A stretch of 64,000 bases of DNA from Ceratobasidium sp. AG-K. Taxonomy: Eukaryota; Basidiomycota; Agaricomycetes; Cantharellales; Ceratobasidiaceae. Below are positions 11,346 to 24,129 of this stretch, piece by piece. Under the pieces are notes generated by a model, which was not told the DNA's origin, searched no databases, and saw only the letters and a program-made list of their open reading frames with translations. Both the position numbers and the translations under genes were made by a program. Where the stretch lies: positions 248,001 through 312,000 of the forward strand of contig JAWNGF010000003.1 of the NCBI GenBank assembly GCA_037039685.1. The letters run 5' to 3'. How positions within the stretch are numbered: the first letter of the stretch is position 1; each line of letters begins with the position of its first letter.

Positions 11346-14300
11346 GGTTCAACTCTGTTCTAAGGCTTACCCAAGAGCTGAATGTACACAATGATATATG
11401 TCTACTAACTGCGGTGTTTGTTTCACGTATCTATATAATCCCCTCAGTCTTAGAAGGACTCCTCCCGACCCCCTCCATCACTTTTAAATGCTTTATTTGT
11501 AGCCAGCGGCAAATGGCTCTCTGCTCGGCTGATACCCGAGTACTTTATATATATAGTGAATGCGTGCAGCAAACTCTTCGTTGATACATACAATCCACCG
11601 TCTATTCACTCGTGTGATTATATACATTGTTTTGCCACAGCATGTTTGGTAACGGGAGCTTTGCAATCAATCATCTTCCTCTCGAGCAGCTGCAGTACCG
11701 AATTATGCAGGGCACAAGCGTTGGGCTTTGCATTCTGGCTTATCTTCGGCCAGGGCTAGATAGCAGCCTAGGAATAACTGATTGGGGCGCTTTTGCGGGT
11801 TGTGCACATCACCTACCTGACGGTGATAAATGTATATGTGGCGTCGCTCCGACGATGCGGTCAGCCTTTGGACACGCATATAGTCGCCATTCATACCAGG
11901 AACCCAGCTCCCTAATTGTCAAATATGATTCGGCGGCTTTCTTGTATTGTTGATCAGCCAGAAGCGTCCATGGGAACTCGAGCCCTGATTCCGGCTCCCG
12001 AATGGAAAGCTCAAGATGCCGCTATCGTTAGCGATGAGTCGAATTAACAACGAAGAAGAAACCCACCCTGTGCCAGGGTCGGTCAGGACCATTTTTCGAC
12101 TCAGTTACAGCCTACCGAGCACTGAGTCAAGCGATGATACACCCTTCACGCATGAGCCGAGTACGATACCACCATGCCAGCTACACTACCATTGTCCAAT
12201 ACATAGTTTGAACACCTGAAATGGACTTACAAAGCCCGTCCGAGCGCTCGAGCGCGATGCTGAGACCCCCGCGGGAATTGTCGCACGACAGCCCTGTAAG
12301 AGCCCAAAGAGACGCACTCTGACTCGGCAGAATAGATTGTGAATGCTGAAGGCTGACCTGAGTGGACTATGTCCTTGCCCGACGTGGACTCAAGTTTGAT
12401 AAAGCCAAATTGTTTGCAAAGCGACCCAACGATCTGAAAGTGAAGGCATCGAACCCAACGGGTTAATATGCGAGCTCGATGACAGCTAAGCGTTCAGCGA
12501 CAACCAATACGGGGACGTGCTAAGGTACTTACGAGACGGAACATATAGTCCCGAGGTGCCGGGGCAGGCATCAGGAGCCACCATCGGGTCCTAGACAAAC
12601 CCCTCGTGTGATCCTCAAGGAAACCGACGACGAGAACGACAATAACTCGGCGACTCGGTTCTTTCCCAACAGTGATCTGAGACCAGTAAGAGCGCTACAC
12701 CTTCGGGCAAGGGTAAAAAAGGCAACACATCCAAGAAATCGAAGTAACAATCAAGTAAAAACGTACCAAAAACGTACCCGAGCCAGGCACGGAGCCCTCG
12801 AGGCAACCTGATAGACACCGCCAGGCCCCAAGAGCGGCGGGTACCTCGAGCTATTAATAGACGGCAAGAACGCTCGTCTTGCGAGTATGCCTACCGCGAG
12901 AGGACGGATCTGAACACTCACTGTCCGAATCCCAGGAAATAGCCGCCAATACTTACTAACCTCGTCAATGGCAACATCAGCCAGATTTCGATGTGATTCG
13001 CAAACGGATCGAGCAATTTGACGATGGATGTAGGCGGAGCAAACTTAAAACACCCCAGTCACTGGTTGAATAATCGCCGAGAGCAAGCCCGTCGCAACAT
13101 GAGTTTGGACAGTCTAAACGAATTTTCGGGTGGTGGTCAAAGCGGTAAGCACGGCCGTGATCGAGCAGAGGGACAACGCACTTCCAGGAAGTTGGGTCGG
13201 GGTCAGAAAGAGCTGAAGGCGCAGCGGCCAGGTTAAGACTGACCCTGTTGACTGCACGTCAACAGGTACTAATTCGAGCCCAGACTCAGAACGAGCCCGT
13301 TGCAATCAGGGTTCAGACAGTTGGAACAAGTTGTTGAATGGTCCAAGCAGCAAGTGCAGTCGCAATCGAGCAGAGAAATTGCGCAATTCCAGGGAAACAG
13401 ACTCGCAGCTCAAACGAAGCCAAGAATGCTAAGCAACGAGATGATTACCGAGTCGAAGTGAGAGCTGCCAAGTTGGGACCCGAAGAGAAGGTCCAAGTAT
13501 TGTTAGTAGTTGTAGTGTGGCGCATCAGTAGGGGATTGTTTAAGACCGAAGCTGTGCTAAGGCGCTAGCGAATAATGACACCGTATCTGATTGAGTGACA
13601 CGTGCCATATCTCTTCTCCGAATCGATCACGAGCCGACATTGGGCCAGGTATGGCAGGCTTCTACATATACTGGAACATGGCAGCAGTAGCAGGCTCCTC
13701 CCTGTTTGCACAGAATCTGTATATATTAGTATCGAAGATATACATATTGCATTTTGTATAGAAGGAATTGTGCAGAATTACTCGAAACGACGAAGTCTGT
13801 ATATAAATGGTAATACAAGCAGAAGGGTGTGACGCGGCCGGGTGACCCCGAAGCGCCAAGCAGTTGGATACTAAGTGCTTGCACCCACTCGTGTGTCCCG
13901 TACGCCGTATGCAAGACCACTCTGTGATCATCGGCCGGACCTTGACCAACAGCTCAACGCCCTATACGTAAGAAGCCTCATGCAGGCATCAAACATGCAC
14001 AATCAATCGGGCAAGCCATTGCTTTTTGAGCCTCCTCGAGTGGATGTATGCGTGATGTTTAGCGAGGTTGTAACCTCCCCTGTTGACGATCTGGGGTAAG
14101 ATCAGGTCGCGTACAACAGTCTAGAATTGGTGTGTGACGTTGACGACTCACGGTGAAAGTCGCTGCGAGAAGCCGCGTGAGTTTAGCTACGCTGTGCCTA
14201 GCTCGTGAGCTCCACGACTTGGGCAGCGTGTCTTTTCAATAAAACTTTTGTATGCTAATAGTTCGGCGTACGATCTAAGGCATTACACGCTGCACGGAGT

Positions 14301-14478
14301 GGGCTTCTCGAGCGAGAATTGATCAATACGTATGAAGGCCATCTAACTTGCATCGGAGACGTCCAAATCGGGGATTGGCCTCCCATAGATACTTTTCCCC
14401 GTGAGCGAGCTTGGTGGTTTAAAGAGGGAAAATCCTCTCTCGCAAGCTTGTTTCGACATCCCCTTCTGTGTCGACTTA
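11346..14478. other. Gene-poor stretch with no supported gene
   Basis: Only short ORFs (up to ~140 codons) without recognisable motifs or consistent splice structure. Base composition in 12.0-13.5 kb (many CGA, GAC and CAA triplets in mixed frames) could be the decayed remains of a retroelement gag-like gene, but I could not join frames convincingly. Nothing is annotated here. Confidence 0.5.
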
Positions 14479-17400
14479 ATGGCGCCGGTTAACCTCACGT
14501 TTGCGACACTGGTACATCGCTTTGCGGAACACGAAGTACCCCCCGACGACCAGCCATGGAACTTCTTTCCATTCTCCAACCCCGTCTTTTGTGAGAACGC
14601 CGGTATTCCCTCCGTGGAGATTGGCCTGTCGCAACCTCCTAGCGGCAAATTTGGTAGCTTAGTCGGTCCTGCTGTGCGTCGGCAATGGCCAAAGAGAGTT
14701 GAAGGCGCGCTGGAGTTCCTTAGACATTGCGATGAACAACGGCGCCGAATGAAGCAGGCGAACAAGAAGTTTTCGATGGAGTCATTTCAGATCATTATGA
14801 GGAGAGCACCGAGGGTAGACGACTGGAACTGGCTCGCCACGCAATTTTTTAGCGTACCGGGCGGTCTATATGCGAAGCTCAAAGACCTCATGCGGGACCA
14901 TGGATGCGATGCGGAGGAAGCATATCGGGCAATTCGAGAGGACAAGGTGGGTATAATTTCAAACAAATCTTCCAATAGCTTACATTCTACAAAATTACTA
15001 CTAAGATATATCGATTGGGGGACAAATTTAAAGAGTCTGATGTGAAAGAAACTACAAAATACGACGACGTGTTCCTGGCGGCTCGGGAGCCGCTCGGTCG
15101 TTCGCTGTTGGGTGATATGAACGGCAATGGGCGTCTTCCGGTTAGGTGAGTGAGCTGGTAACGCGACACTGTTTGAGCACTAACTCCTTGCCGTCCGCCC
15201 GAGCAGAGCGTTCCCGCTTGTTCGTGCGCTGACATTCAGGTTCTTTGAGACTGGGTCCCGGACCTTGAGGGGTAACCTCGGCAAGCTCAAAGAGTTTGAA
15301 ACGATGCTTGTCCAATGCTATGCCGGTGAGTAAACCCAAAATAGCACGGCGATGATGGGCTCACAGATTCCAGACGCGCAAGCTAAGCCAGGCTACCGGA
15401 TACTGCAGAAGGCGATAGGCTTGTTCGGCAAGGTCGTCAGCCTGCAACGTGTGATGGGTATCACCGAGAAAGAAGAAGAGGAGGTAGTGTGGCGCCTCAA
15501 GCTTGACACGCTGATGGAGACCTTGGGTCGAAAACGAGAGGGGAATAGAAGTGAGTATGGTCGCGTTAACCTACATACCAAAGCTGAGCGACCTTACCAG
15601 CGGTGCGAACCAAGGCGACACACCCACTGGCACGTCTGGTCTCAGAAGAAGACCTAGATAAGGCGTGGAAGTTTTATCGCGAGCAGATTTGGCGACCGAG
15701 CGATCCGACATTAACCGAATCGCAGGTGGATGCCTGCACTGACGATCTGTTCGAAGGGCCGCTCAAGGGAATGAACGACTTCCCGCTCAATGCTGGAGTG
15801 GAAAAGTGGTCCAGCAGGTCGCCGGCCGAGATCAAGACAATGCTTGGAATCCCCGAAGAGGGATTGCCGGGCTGCGCTCGTGGACCAGATGGGAAGTTGG
15901 CAAGGGAGCCGATGGGGCACCAGTGGGCTGCTGTCCTTGAATTGGTCAACCGATCGTTTACCGAGGATGGTGGGGAAGGCGATCCGACGGTGTTGGCGGA
16001 CGAGGTCGGTATGGGGAAAACGGTCCAAGTGATTGTATTCATCCAGGTGCTTTGGCATCTAAAGTCGCTCCAGCGGCTGGACAAGGAGCAGCCGCTCGAG
16101 GTGGGAACCCGATGGCCGGCATTCCTAGGTAAGTGATCCCCCGGGATGAGGAGCATATCGTGCTGACAGAGATTGTCACTTGCCTAACCACAACTCGCGT
16201 ACTCCGGTCGCATCTCTCACACGGAACACCGGTTTAACCTGTTTGGCCACGCATATACCCCCTCCAACTGCACACCATCGTCACAACCTTTGTACTCCGG
16301 TCGCAACCCTGGTGTCAAATATATCCGTCCAACTGGTTCTGCTCGGCATACTGACGCTTTGGCGTGGTATCAAATTTACTCACACATAACTGCCGTACTC
16401 CGGTCGCAAACGACGCAATTGGCCATGGCATTGTCTGTGGACAGGCTCCCGCACGTCGTTCATGGGCCGAGGTGCTATTCCCGCCCTTCCGACGCTAATT
16501 GTCGTACCCCAGACCTTGCGTGTCCAGTGGACGTCCGAGCTCGATACCTGGCTCTCCCCGACAGCCTGCCATATCCTCAACTATCGCGGTAATGACACTG
16601 AACGCAAGATCTTTTTCGAGCCTCGATCCCTGTATGCTCAAGCAATGGAGCGAGACCATTCCGAGAGGACAATAATTCTCGCCGAAGCCCCAGTAAGTAC
16701 GTCCCTTGTTCAAACGGCAGAGCGCTGACTGGCCATCCAGTCGGTGCAATTCGAGGGTCGCTCGCTTCTGCTGCAAAACGGCAACCGAGCACGGGCAGAG
16801 CCAAGTACGGGCCCCCGCAACTTGATCACGAAAACGATCTTTGCCCACAACTACTTGCTTGGAGTGTTGGACGAAGCACATATGTACCGAAACTGGGGGT
16901 TCAATTACCGTTCTATGCTGACACTCATGTCTCGATGTCGCCAGCGTATGTTACTCACTGCAACGCCGCTATTCACGCAGCCGCGGGTAAGTAAACTTCA
17001 GTTTTGACTCGGGATGTTGATAATTATGCAGCTTCAACTAACCATACTATATGCGTAGGATCTCCTCCACCTCGGCCGCATCGCGAGAGCTCGACGCTTC
17101 ATTGGCTCCGCCGGCGAGGAGCTCACCAAGGCCGTCGAGAAGCAGTTCAAAGAGAGCGGGAAGCAGTGGGAGACAGAGGAGGAGCAGGGAACCCTTCGCG
17201 AATTTCTTCAGTCACTCCGAGGGTCGACCGCCTCCGATTCTGAGTCCGACGCCTCAATAGTTGACATAGACGTGGCGGGCCTCGACTTGCAAACTTACCG
17301 GGCGTTCTGGGCCACCCGAAATGGCTTGATTCTGCTTCGCTCGGCTTTACAGGACTATGTCATTCGGCGCGACGATCGATCCAAGGACTGGGAGGGCAAG

Positions 17401-20049
17401 CCGCTACTGGGGCTGCAGCCGAAGGTCGACATTATGTCTCCAATCAAGTTGACCGAGAGTACCCAGGCGGCCGTCAGCCGTGAAACAGATACAAAAGAGA
17501 AAAGGTACGATCCCCACCTGAGTCTAACACACTGTAATGGTTCCTGACTTTCCCAATTAATTCAGGAAGTCTGCTCGCATGGATATGAGTGTGAGTTCAT
17601 TTGCATACGCCCTTGTTATCAGCTAATTGTCCTCGCAGGGCTTTTTCACGCGGCTCAAGAAAATCCTTGTGCATCCTGCGCTGGCAAAACAACGGCCGTC
17701 CCACGTTTCGCCCGAAGAGCACGTCCAGAACCTATTCCCGACGTTGGAGGATTATAAGGCGGACCCTTCTGCCAAGATCGACCGGCTCCTATGCATCCTA
17801 CAGCATCATCTCGGCGAATCGCAGGCCGATGAACCCCCGCTGGCTTGGGACGAGGAAGGCAACGAGGTTCCCTCCCCGGTGTTACCCCAGGCCGGCCCGA
17901 AGCCGACGGCACCGTCCCAACGCCGCAAAGCTGTAGTGTACTGTCATCTCTCATCGAGCTGGGTTCTCGTGGCGCATGTAAGTTTATGTTCGCAACCTGA
18001 TCAGTGTGGAGCTAATACAATAACCGGGCATAGATACTGAAACTACAAGGCATCCCAAGCGTTCGAGTAAACGGATCGATGGACGCCAATCAGCGAGCCG
18101 CTGCAGTTGAAGAGTTTCAGTTCGACGATGGTCCTGATGTTATAATGCTGAGTGATGTCGGGGCTACGGGGTTGAACCTCCAGAGAGGTTCGATTGTTGT
18201 GTATGTGGTAAGTGTAAATTTACTTTCATTCATAGGCTATATGCGTCATATTACAAGCTTATAACTGACTACAATCTGACAGGACCACCCCTGGTCTGCC
18301 TCCGAGGCGCAGCAAATCGAGGGCCGAGTCCAGCGTCGCGGACAGCTGCGCCAGGTTTACGTGTACCGAATCATGGCCCCGGGTACGCCCGACGAGTATC
18401 TCCTGGGCTATGCCAGCGGCAAGAAGATGATGATGGAGATCTTCACGAAACACCTGGAGACGGAGGGGATGCCAGGCTTTGAGTTCGAACTTGATGAGGT
18501 CGGGTTAGGAGATTGCCTGGATCTCGAAGCAGAAGAGGCACCTGCACGCCGGTCAAGAGTCGAGGGCCGCCCATCGAAAGCCGAGACAACTGATGACGAG
18601 GGGACAGTTGTTCCAAGCTCCGACGACGAGGAACCGACGCTGAAGCAAACGCAAAGGCCAAAGCAAAACCAAAACCAAAGCCGGAGCCGGAGCGAGAGCC
18701 GAAGGCCATCAAGACCAGGGCGAGCGGCAAGGCAGCAGCAGAGATCGACCCCGAGTTCCCGGAGCTAGGTAGACGTCCTGGGGAGGGCACGAAGTCGCGC
18801 GTGAAGTGGGATGCAAAGCGCGAGAGGCTCAAGGAGAAGAAAGCCGCCGAGGAAGCTGTTCAAGAGCGCGAAGAGGTCAAACAACAGCGCCTGAAAGAGC
18901 GGGAACTTCGGACGGAGCGCAGCCAGCGCCTCCGAGACCAGCCGCCGTCCGAGTCCCGGCCGAAGGTCCAGCAGCAAGAAGGGGAAGTGGCATCGGCATC
19001 AGTGAAAGTCCAAGGCGCGAGCAAGGACAAGGCCAAGGGCAAAGCCAAGGCGACAGACCCAGCACCCATGACGCCTGCGGAACCCGCAGAGACCCCTCAA
19101 GCGTCCGAACTGGTCAGGCCAATGCATGATATCATGCTGGCAATGATAGCGGAAGGCCGATTGGACGTCGAGACCGCACAAGGTATGCTCGCGCAAAGTG
19201 GGCAGGCGCCGCTCGATCCCTCGCTCCTCCCTTCTGCGAATGCGGCTTCTTCGTCTGCTGGGCTGTCTAGATCTGGGGTGCAGAATGAGGAACCCACCGG
19301 TACGTGGCACAACGCTCACTGGTATGATCGCACTACTAATTTTGAGTTGGGCGATGATAGATACAACGGCTGCTCTTGACCCAGACGTCGAGATGTTCTG
19401 GTCGGATTCCCCTCCATCGATTCGTTCCCCCCCACTGAAGCGTCCACGTCGTGAAGACGATGGACCTGCCAGTGGACTCAAATTACCTCATTCTCACGAA
19501 TCGTTCATAACGCCACCCCCACACCAAGCGTCAACCCCTCGCCAAGAACCGACTGTCACGAGCTCGCAGATAGCGGAACCCGGCCATCTCTACGCCCCGA
19601 GTACGCAGGGAGGCGATGTCGACCTTCCACCGTCGTCACCAGTCCCGCTCACGCAGGGCACAAATCCTCCCTCGACGCAACCGGAGTTCAATATCGGGTT
19701 CTTGCAGGGCGACAGCGATGGCCAGACCGACACATGGTCCCCGCAGTTGCAGGTTCTGCCGTCGGAGATAGCGGGCCGGGACCACGTCCTGGACAGTGTC
19801 GGCAGCCTTTCGATTACCCCCCGAGGCAGTGCTCCAGCACCGACGGCTAAAAAACGTCGACATCCCACAAATTCGAGCCCCTCGAATCAGCAGCCGCCAT
19901 CGGAGGGAGATGACGTTCAGCAGACGGATGAGGAGCCCGTCGTCGAGCTCACGGCCGCAGACATACGTGCTGCCCAGGCACGAGCATTGAAGGCAAGTTT
20001 GAATCGTGGCGGGGGAAAGGGCCGAAAAGGACCAACGAAGCGACGATAG
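14479..20049 (+). CDS. SNF2-family helicase-like ATPase, copy A (13 exons, ~1540 codons, one apparent frameshift)
   Basis: Exons: 14479-14946, 15006-15145, 15207-15325, 15374-15550, 15601-16128, 16445-16692, 16741-16986, 17059-17504, 17566-17590, 17639-17977, 18034-18207, 18283-19299, 19361-20049. Phases agree at every junction, and most junctions match copy B. SNF2 motifs appear in order: GHQ, ADEVGMGKT (Walker A, near residue 437), PTLIVVPQTLRVQW (Ia), LDEAH (II, near 603), LLTATPL (III), FFTRLKKI, VVYCHLSS (IV), SDVGATGLNLQRG (V) and QIEGRVQRRGQ (VI, near 980). Inferred role: ATP-driven DNA translocation or chromatin remodelling in the nucleus. The N-terminal ~400 residues and the C-terminal low-complexity K/P/E-rich tail are not assignable. 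Between about 18620 and 18650, just after an acidic SSDDEE stretch, the coding frame jumps (a net 1-base loss or 2-base gain). The downstream frame (KAKAKPKPKPE onward) is clearly the one shared with copy B. It may be a real mutation or a sequencing error in low-complexity DNA. The start at 14479 matches the N-terminus of copy B. Confidence 0.85.
16129..16444 (+). repeat. Expanded intron carrying three GTACTCCGGTCGCA motifs
   Basis: This intron of the SNF2 gene is 316 bp, while the other introns in the gene are 48-75 bp. It holds three copies of (C/T)GTACTCCGGTCGCA (near 16198, 16291 and 16393) embedded in ~95-bp steps. The same motif is abundant in the palindromic region at 21.9-24.1 kb. The matching intron of copy B is about 130 bp and lacks the motif. 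So the repeat appears to have entered or expanded inside this intron. Confidence 0.75.
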
Positions 20050-20491
20050 GGTCATGGAGATGTCTGAGAGCATACGGACCTGAATACTGTACATAGATTG
20101 TGAATAAGTAGTACACTCAATGTCCTCATTCACTCTCGCCTGACTGCCGAACGTGGCCTTCGTACGGCGTACGCGACCAACGAGTGAAGGCCTGTATGCA
20201 CCATGAGCTTGATGCATACCGCTTCTGACCGCTTGCTTTGCCAAGTACTCGAACCCCTGATGTTACCTGCTTCTGACGGCCCTTCATGATCCACACAGAT
20301 CTATATTCTAACTCACGGCCGGAGTACGTGCAAGCCGGCTCGAGCCCAACGGCATATTAGCACTTACACATCCCGTCGCGAAAGCCAGAAATCTCAGTCA
20401 CGTGACTCGTTACATTACCGCTACCAATCTCACACGCTAATTCAGAACTTCAACCACCCGTTTCAAACACTGCGACCCTTGCCTCATCCCT

Positions 20492-21081
20492 ATGGCTGCG
20501 ATCCCACCCTTCGTCCTCGCTATCGAAAACTCTGCCCCTTCCTTTGATGACTACGTGCGTCGAGTACTTGAGATGAATCCTGACCTCCCAGCCAACCAGC
20601 TGCCCCCGATCTGGGCTCTTCAGCCCATAATCACGCAATGGCACGAAGAGCGTGTTCGGGAGATTCGTCGCGGGGGATATCTTGCGTATCGCAGGACCAG
20701 CTTCTGCCTTGGCTACGCTATACACTGTGTGTCCGGAGAGCTCTTCCGCAACGGCAACGAGGCGAACGAGATGTACGACTTGGCGTATGCACGCGCCGTC
20801 CAGCTGATGCCCTTCTTCCGGGCTCGTATCGACCAGGATATCGAGCAAGCAATCGTACGCGAGGTTCGGCGATTCGAGATTGATTGTAAGTATCTTGTCA
20901 GCTTCTCTTGCCGCCGTTTTGCGTGATTGAAACCAATGATTCGTTAGTACTCGTCGCGCAAACCCTCTGCGAAGATACTAACGATGAACTGACCGATGAC
21001 ATGGAGTCTGTCTACACTAATGAGTCGACTGCTGTCTCTGAGTCCCTCGACAGCAACGATACGATTAGCGATGTCGATTGA
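20492..21081 (+). CDS. Hypothetical protein, 175 aa, two exons
   Basis: Exon 1 is 20492-20885 and exon 2 is 20948-21081, separated by a 62-bp intron (GTAAGT..TTAG). Phases fit and give 176 codons with the stop. The N-terminal two thirds are helical in character (FDDYVRRVLEMNPDLP, PIITQWHEERVREIRRGGY, a YAIHCVSGELF segment). The C-terminus is acidic and Ser/Thr/Asp-rich (TNDELTDDMESV...TISDVD), as in many nuclear or cytosolic fungal proteins. No known domain was recognised. It lies 440 bp downstream of the SNF2 gene on the same strand, with no evidence that the two are functionally linked. Confidence 0.55.
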
Positions 21082-22045
21082 TTTGGTAGGCTATTTTTTT
21101 TTGGCTCTCGCGTATACTTTTGACTAATTTTTTTGCGGTTCAGTCTTACTGCCTTGGCCTTTGCTTTGCTGGTCCCAACGGACAAGTACTCGTTTTTGTA
21201 TATAGTATTTACGCTGTTGTTCATTGCCCTGATGTATATAATACCGTTTTAGCAAGTCTACCGATCGGATCAATCATTCCGTATCATCGACTGCTGTTGA
21301 CTCTCAATCGGTCAGTCGGGCTGCTCCACCTCCTCATCATCCAAAAAAATTAAACAATCAAGAGAGTGCGTTGATAACACTACAAAAGCTGGGAAATTCC
21401 CCCTCATTACCAAAGATTTTGTTCACGTTACGATGTTCTTTATGATGTTGGATCAATTACTGCCAATACATACATGTGTGACTAGGCTCTCCCTGACATG
21501 TGTGTATGCGTGCCTGCTAGATCCTACTGTGCTTGATTGCTCACCTCCGAGTGGTAGCGTATAGCCTGTATATACTGGTTTTTGATGCTACTATACATTT
21601 TGCACGTATTTATTTATGTATCTACACATGTCTCCTGCATAATTCATTACTCGCTCCGTCTGTCACGTTGGTCGAGCACGATATCCACTCCTTTGCTTGT
21701 CGAGGAGTTCTCCTGATTGTTTTGGATTTGTTTTAGGCGCATATATGCGTGTATCCTTGCAACTTTACTCCACTAGGATGTACGTGCGCATATTGGCCAT
21801 TTCTCAATTCCAGTTGCTATATTGTTTTCTTGGCCACTAAAAACCGTTATGGAGCAGACCTGCTCCGGGATTGTTGGGTAATACGCACTGGGCGCCAGCA
21901 CAGCTGGTAAGCTCCGCTTTTGGGCACGCCTCGTCGAGTCGTGCCAGAGGCTGCGACCGGAGTATGCAACGGGTGAGTGGTTGGTACAATGGTACACTAC
22001 ACGAATGAGTGTGTGAGTCGGGCCAGGATTGCCTAGAAGTCCGCT
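21082..22045. other. AT-rich intergenic DNA leading into the palindrome
   Basis: No gene supported. The last ~150 bp already contain GCGACCGGAGTATGC-type motifs (21952-21968), which continue through the palindrome. Confidence 0.5.
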
Positions 22046-23180
22046 TACTCCGGTCGCAAGCCATCTGAGGAGGAGGGGCGGTACGGCCACTGGCTGGTGG
22101 AGTGCTACAGCTGGCGACCGGAGTACGCGAGTTGTACATGGGGCAGTAGCCAACAGATGGTGTGAAGACACACACATGTGTGTTCTGCTGTCAGAGCCAG
22201 CAAGATGACCTTCAGACACGCCTGGTCCAGCCGTGGTGGAGGATGCGACCGGAGTACGCAAGGGGCAAGTGGTCGGCACAAGGGCCCACCACAGAGATGA
22301 CTGGCTTAGTTTGGCCAGCGGCTATGCAGCTGTCTGCATACTCCGGTCGCAAGCCAGCAAAGGGGGAGAGCGGCAGAGCAACCGGCAGGTGGGTTGCTGC
22401 AGCGGGCGTACGGAGTACGCGAGTTGCCCAGGTGGCATTGGCCGATGGATGTGTGCAGACACACACATAGATAGAGTCTTACATGTACTTAGTAAATAAA
22501 TAACTGACGATGCACGTTAGACATTGTATATGCGTGAGAAGTAGATGCTTAGAGGCATGGACCAGTCTGCGTCGTCCGGACATAAGCTGTAGGACCCACA
22601 CGCATGCGCGTGTGCCGAATGCTGAGTTCCAACCTACAGCTTATGTCCGGACGACGCAGACTGGTCCATGCCTCTAAGCATCTACTTCTCACGCATATAC
22701 AATGTCTAACGTGCATCGTCAGTTATTTATTTACTAAGTACATGTAAGACTCTATCTATGTGTGTGTCTGCACACATCCATCGGCCAATGCCACCTGGGC
22801 AACTCGCGTACTCCGTACGCCCGCTGCAGCAACCCACCTGCCGGTTGCTCTGCCGCTCTCCCCCTTTGCTGGCTTGCGACCGGAGTATGCAGACAGCTGC
22901 ATAGCCGCTGGCCAAACTAAGCCAGTCATCTCTGTGGTGGGCCCTTGTGCCGACCACTTGCCCCTTGCGTACTCCGGTCGCATCCTCCACCACGGCTGGA
23001 CCAGGCGTGTCTGAAGGTCATCTTGCTGGCTCTGACAGCAGAACACACATGTGTGTGTCTTCACACCATCTGTTGGCTACTGCCCCATGTACAACTCGCG
23101 TACTCCGGTCGCCAGCTGTAGCACTCCACCAGCCAGTGGCCGTACCGCCCCTCCTCCTCAGATGGCTTGCGACCGGAGTA
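22046..23180. repeat. Perfect 548-bp-arm inverted repeat (1.1-kb palindrome)
   Basis: The left arm, 22046-22593, is the reverse complement of the right arm, 22633-23180. I followed the match base by base in long segments and saw no mismatch. The spacer is 39 bp (22594-22632) and contains a smaller stem, ACACGC-ATGC-GCGTGT. Each arm contains four to five copies of GCG(T/A)ACTCCGGTCGC or its complement, spaced roughly 70-110 bp. The arms carry mirror-image ORFs of 102 and 88 codons. These are consequences of the palindrome and not evidence of genes. Confidence 0.95.
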
Positions 23181-23396
23181 CGTGGACTGTTTGACACTCC
23201 CGGACCCGACTAACCCACTCATGTATGTGTTGGACCCTTGCACCGATCACTCGCCCCTTGCGTACTCTGGTCGCATCCTCCACCACAGCCGGACCATGCG
23301 TGTCCGAAGGTGATCTTGCGAGCTCCCACTACAGAACACGCATACATGTGTCTGCAAACGTCCATTGGCTAATGGCGCTTGGGCAACCCATGTCCT

Positions 23397-23948
23397 CCGG
23401 TCGCAGGCTACTGCTGGGCAAAGGACGGTAATGCAACAGCATTGCAATGTACTGCAGCGTGCGACCGGAGTACGCGGATTAGCCAAGCGTCACTTAGCTA
23501 ATGGATATCCGCAGACACATGCACACATGTAGTATCATACAGGCATCTAGCACATATATGCATGTTGATGTACATCATATACTCTACATGTGTGAGAGAT
23601 GCAAGGTTGTTTGAGCCTTGCCCCGGCCTGCGTACTCCGTACGCAAGCTGCAACATGGTACGGCCAAACTGTATAGGTTGTTGGTGCCCATCTACAGCTT
23701 GCGTACGGAGTACGCAGACTGGTGCAAGGCTCAAACTACCTTACACCTCTCACACATGTAGAGTATATGATGTACTTCAACATGCATATATTTGCTAGAT
23801 GCATGTATGATACTACATGTGTGCATGTGTCTGTGGATATCCATTAGTTAAGTGATGCTTGGCTAATCCGCGCACTCCAGTCGCCACGCTGCTGCCCTGT
23901 GCAATGGCTGTTGCATTGCTGTCTTTTGCCCGCCAGCAGCTTGCGACC
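23397..23948. repeat. Second, imperfect inverted repeat (~233-bp arms)
   Basis: 23397-23629 pairs with 23716-23948 with scattered mismatches and small indels. Matching segments include GGCTAATCCGCG, GGATATCC(G/A), ACACATGCACACATGTAG and CATATACTCTACATGTG. The centre has GCGTACTCCGTACGC (23630-23644), itself a stem GCGTAC/GTACGC, mirrored by 23701-23715. It lies 216 bp beyond the first palindrome and uses the same motif, but it is older and has diverged. Confidence 0.85.
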
Positions 23949-24129
23949 GGAGTACGCAGACTGCGGCACAACTCCTGGCGTGCTTACCCGGACATCACAG
24001 CCCTGTCACGCTGACCACTTGCCCCCTGCTCAACCTTGGCTTGCATACTCCAGTTGCATGCTGCAGCATGGAAGGGACAAGGTGGGCAGATGAAGTTTGT
24101 TCAGTGTAAGTAGTATGATAGTTAGGGTA

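Noticed and set aside
22162..23064. Mirror-image 102- and 88-codon ORFs as duplicated genes
   Set aside because: They exist only because the DNA is a perfect palindrome. Composition is repeat-like and no protein features are present.
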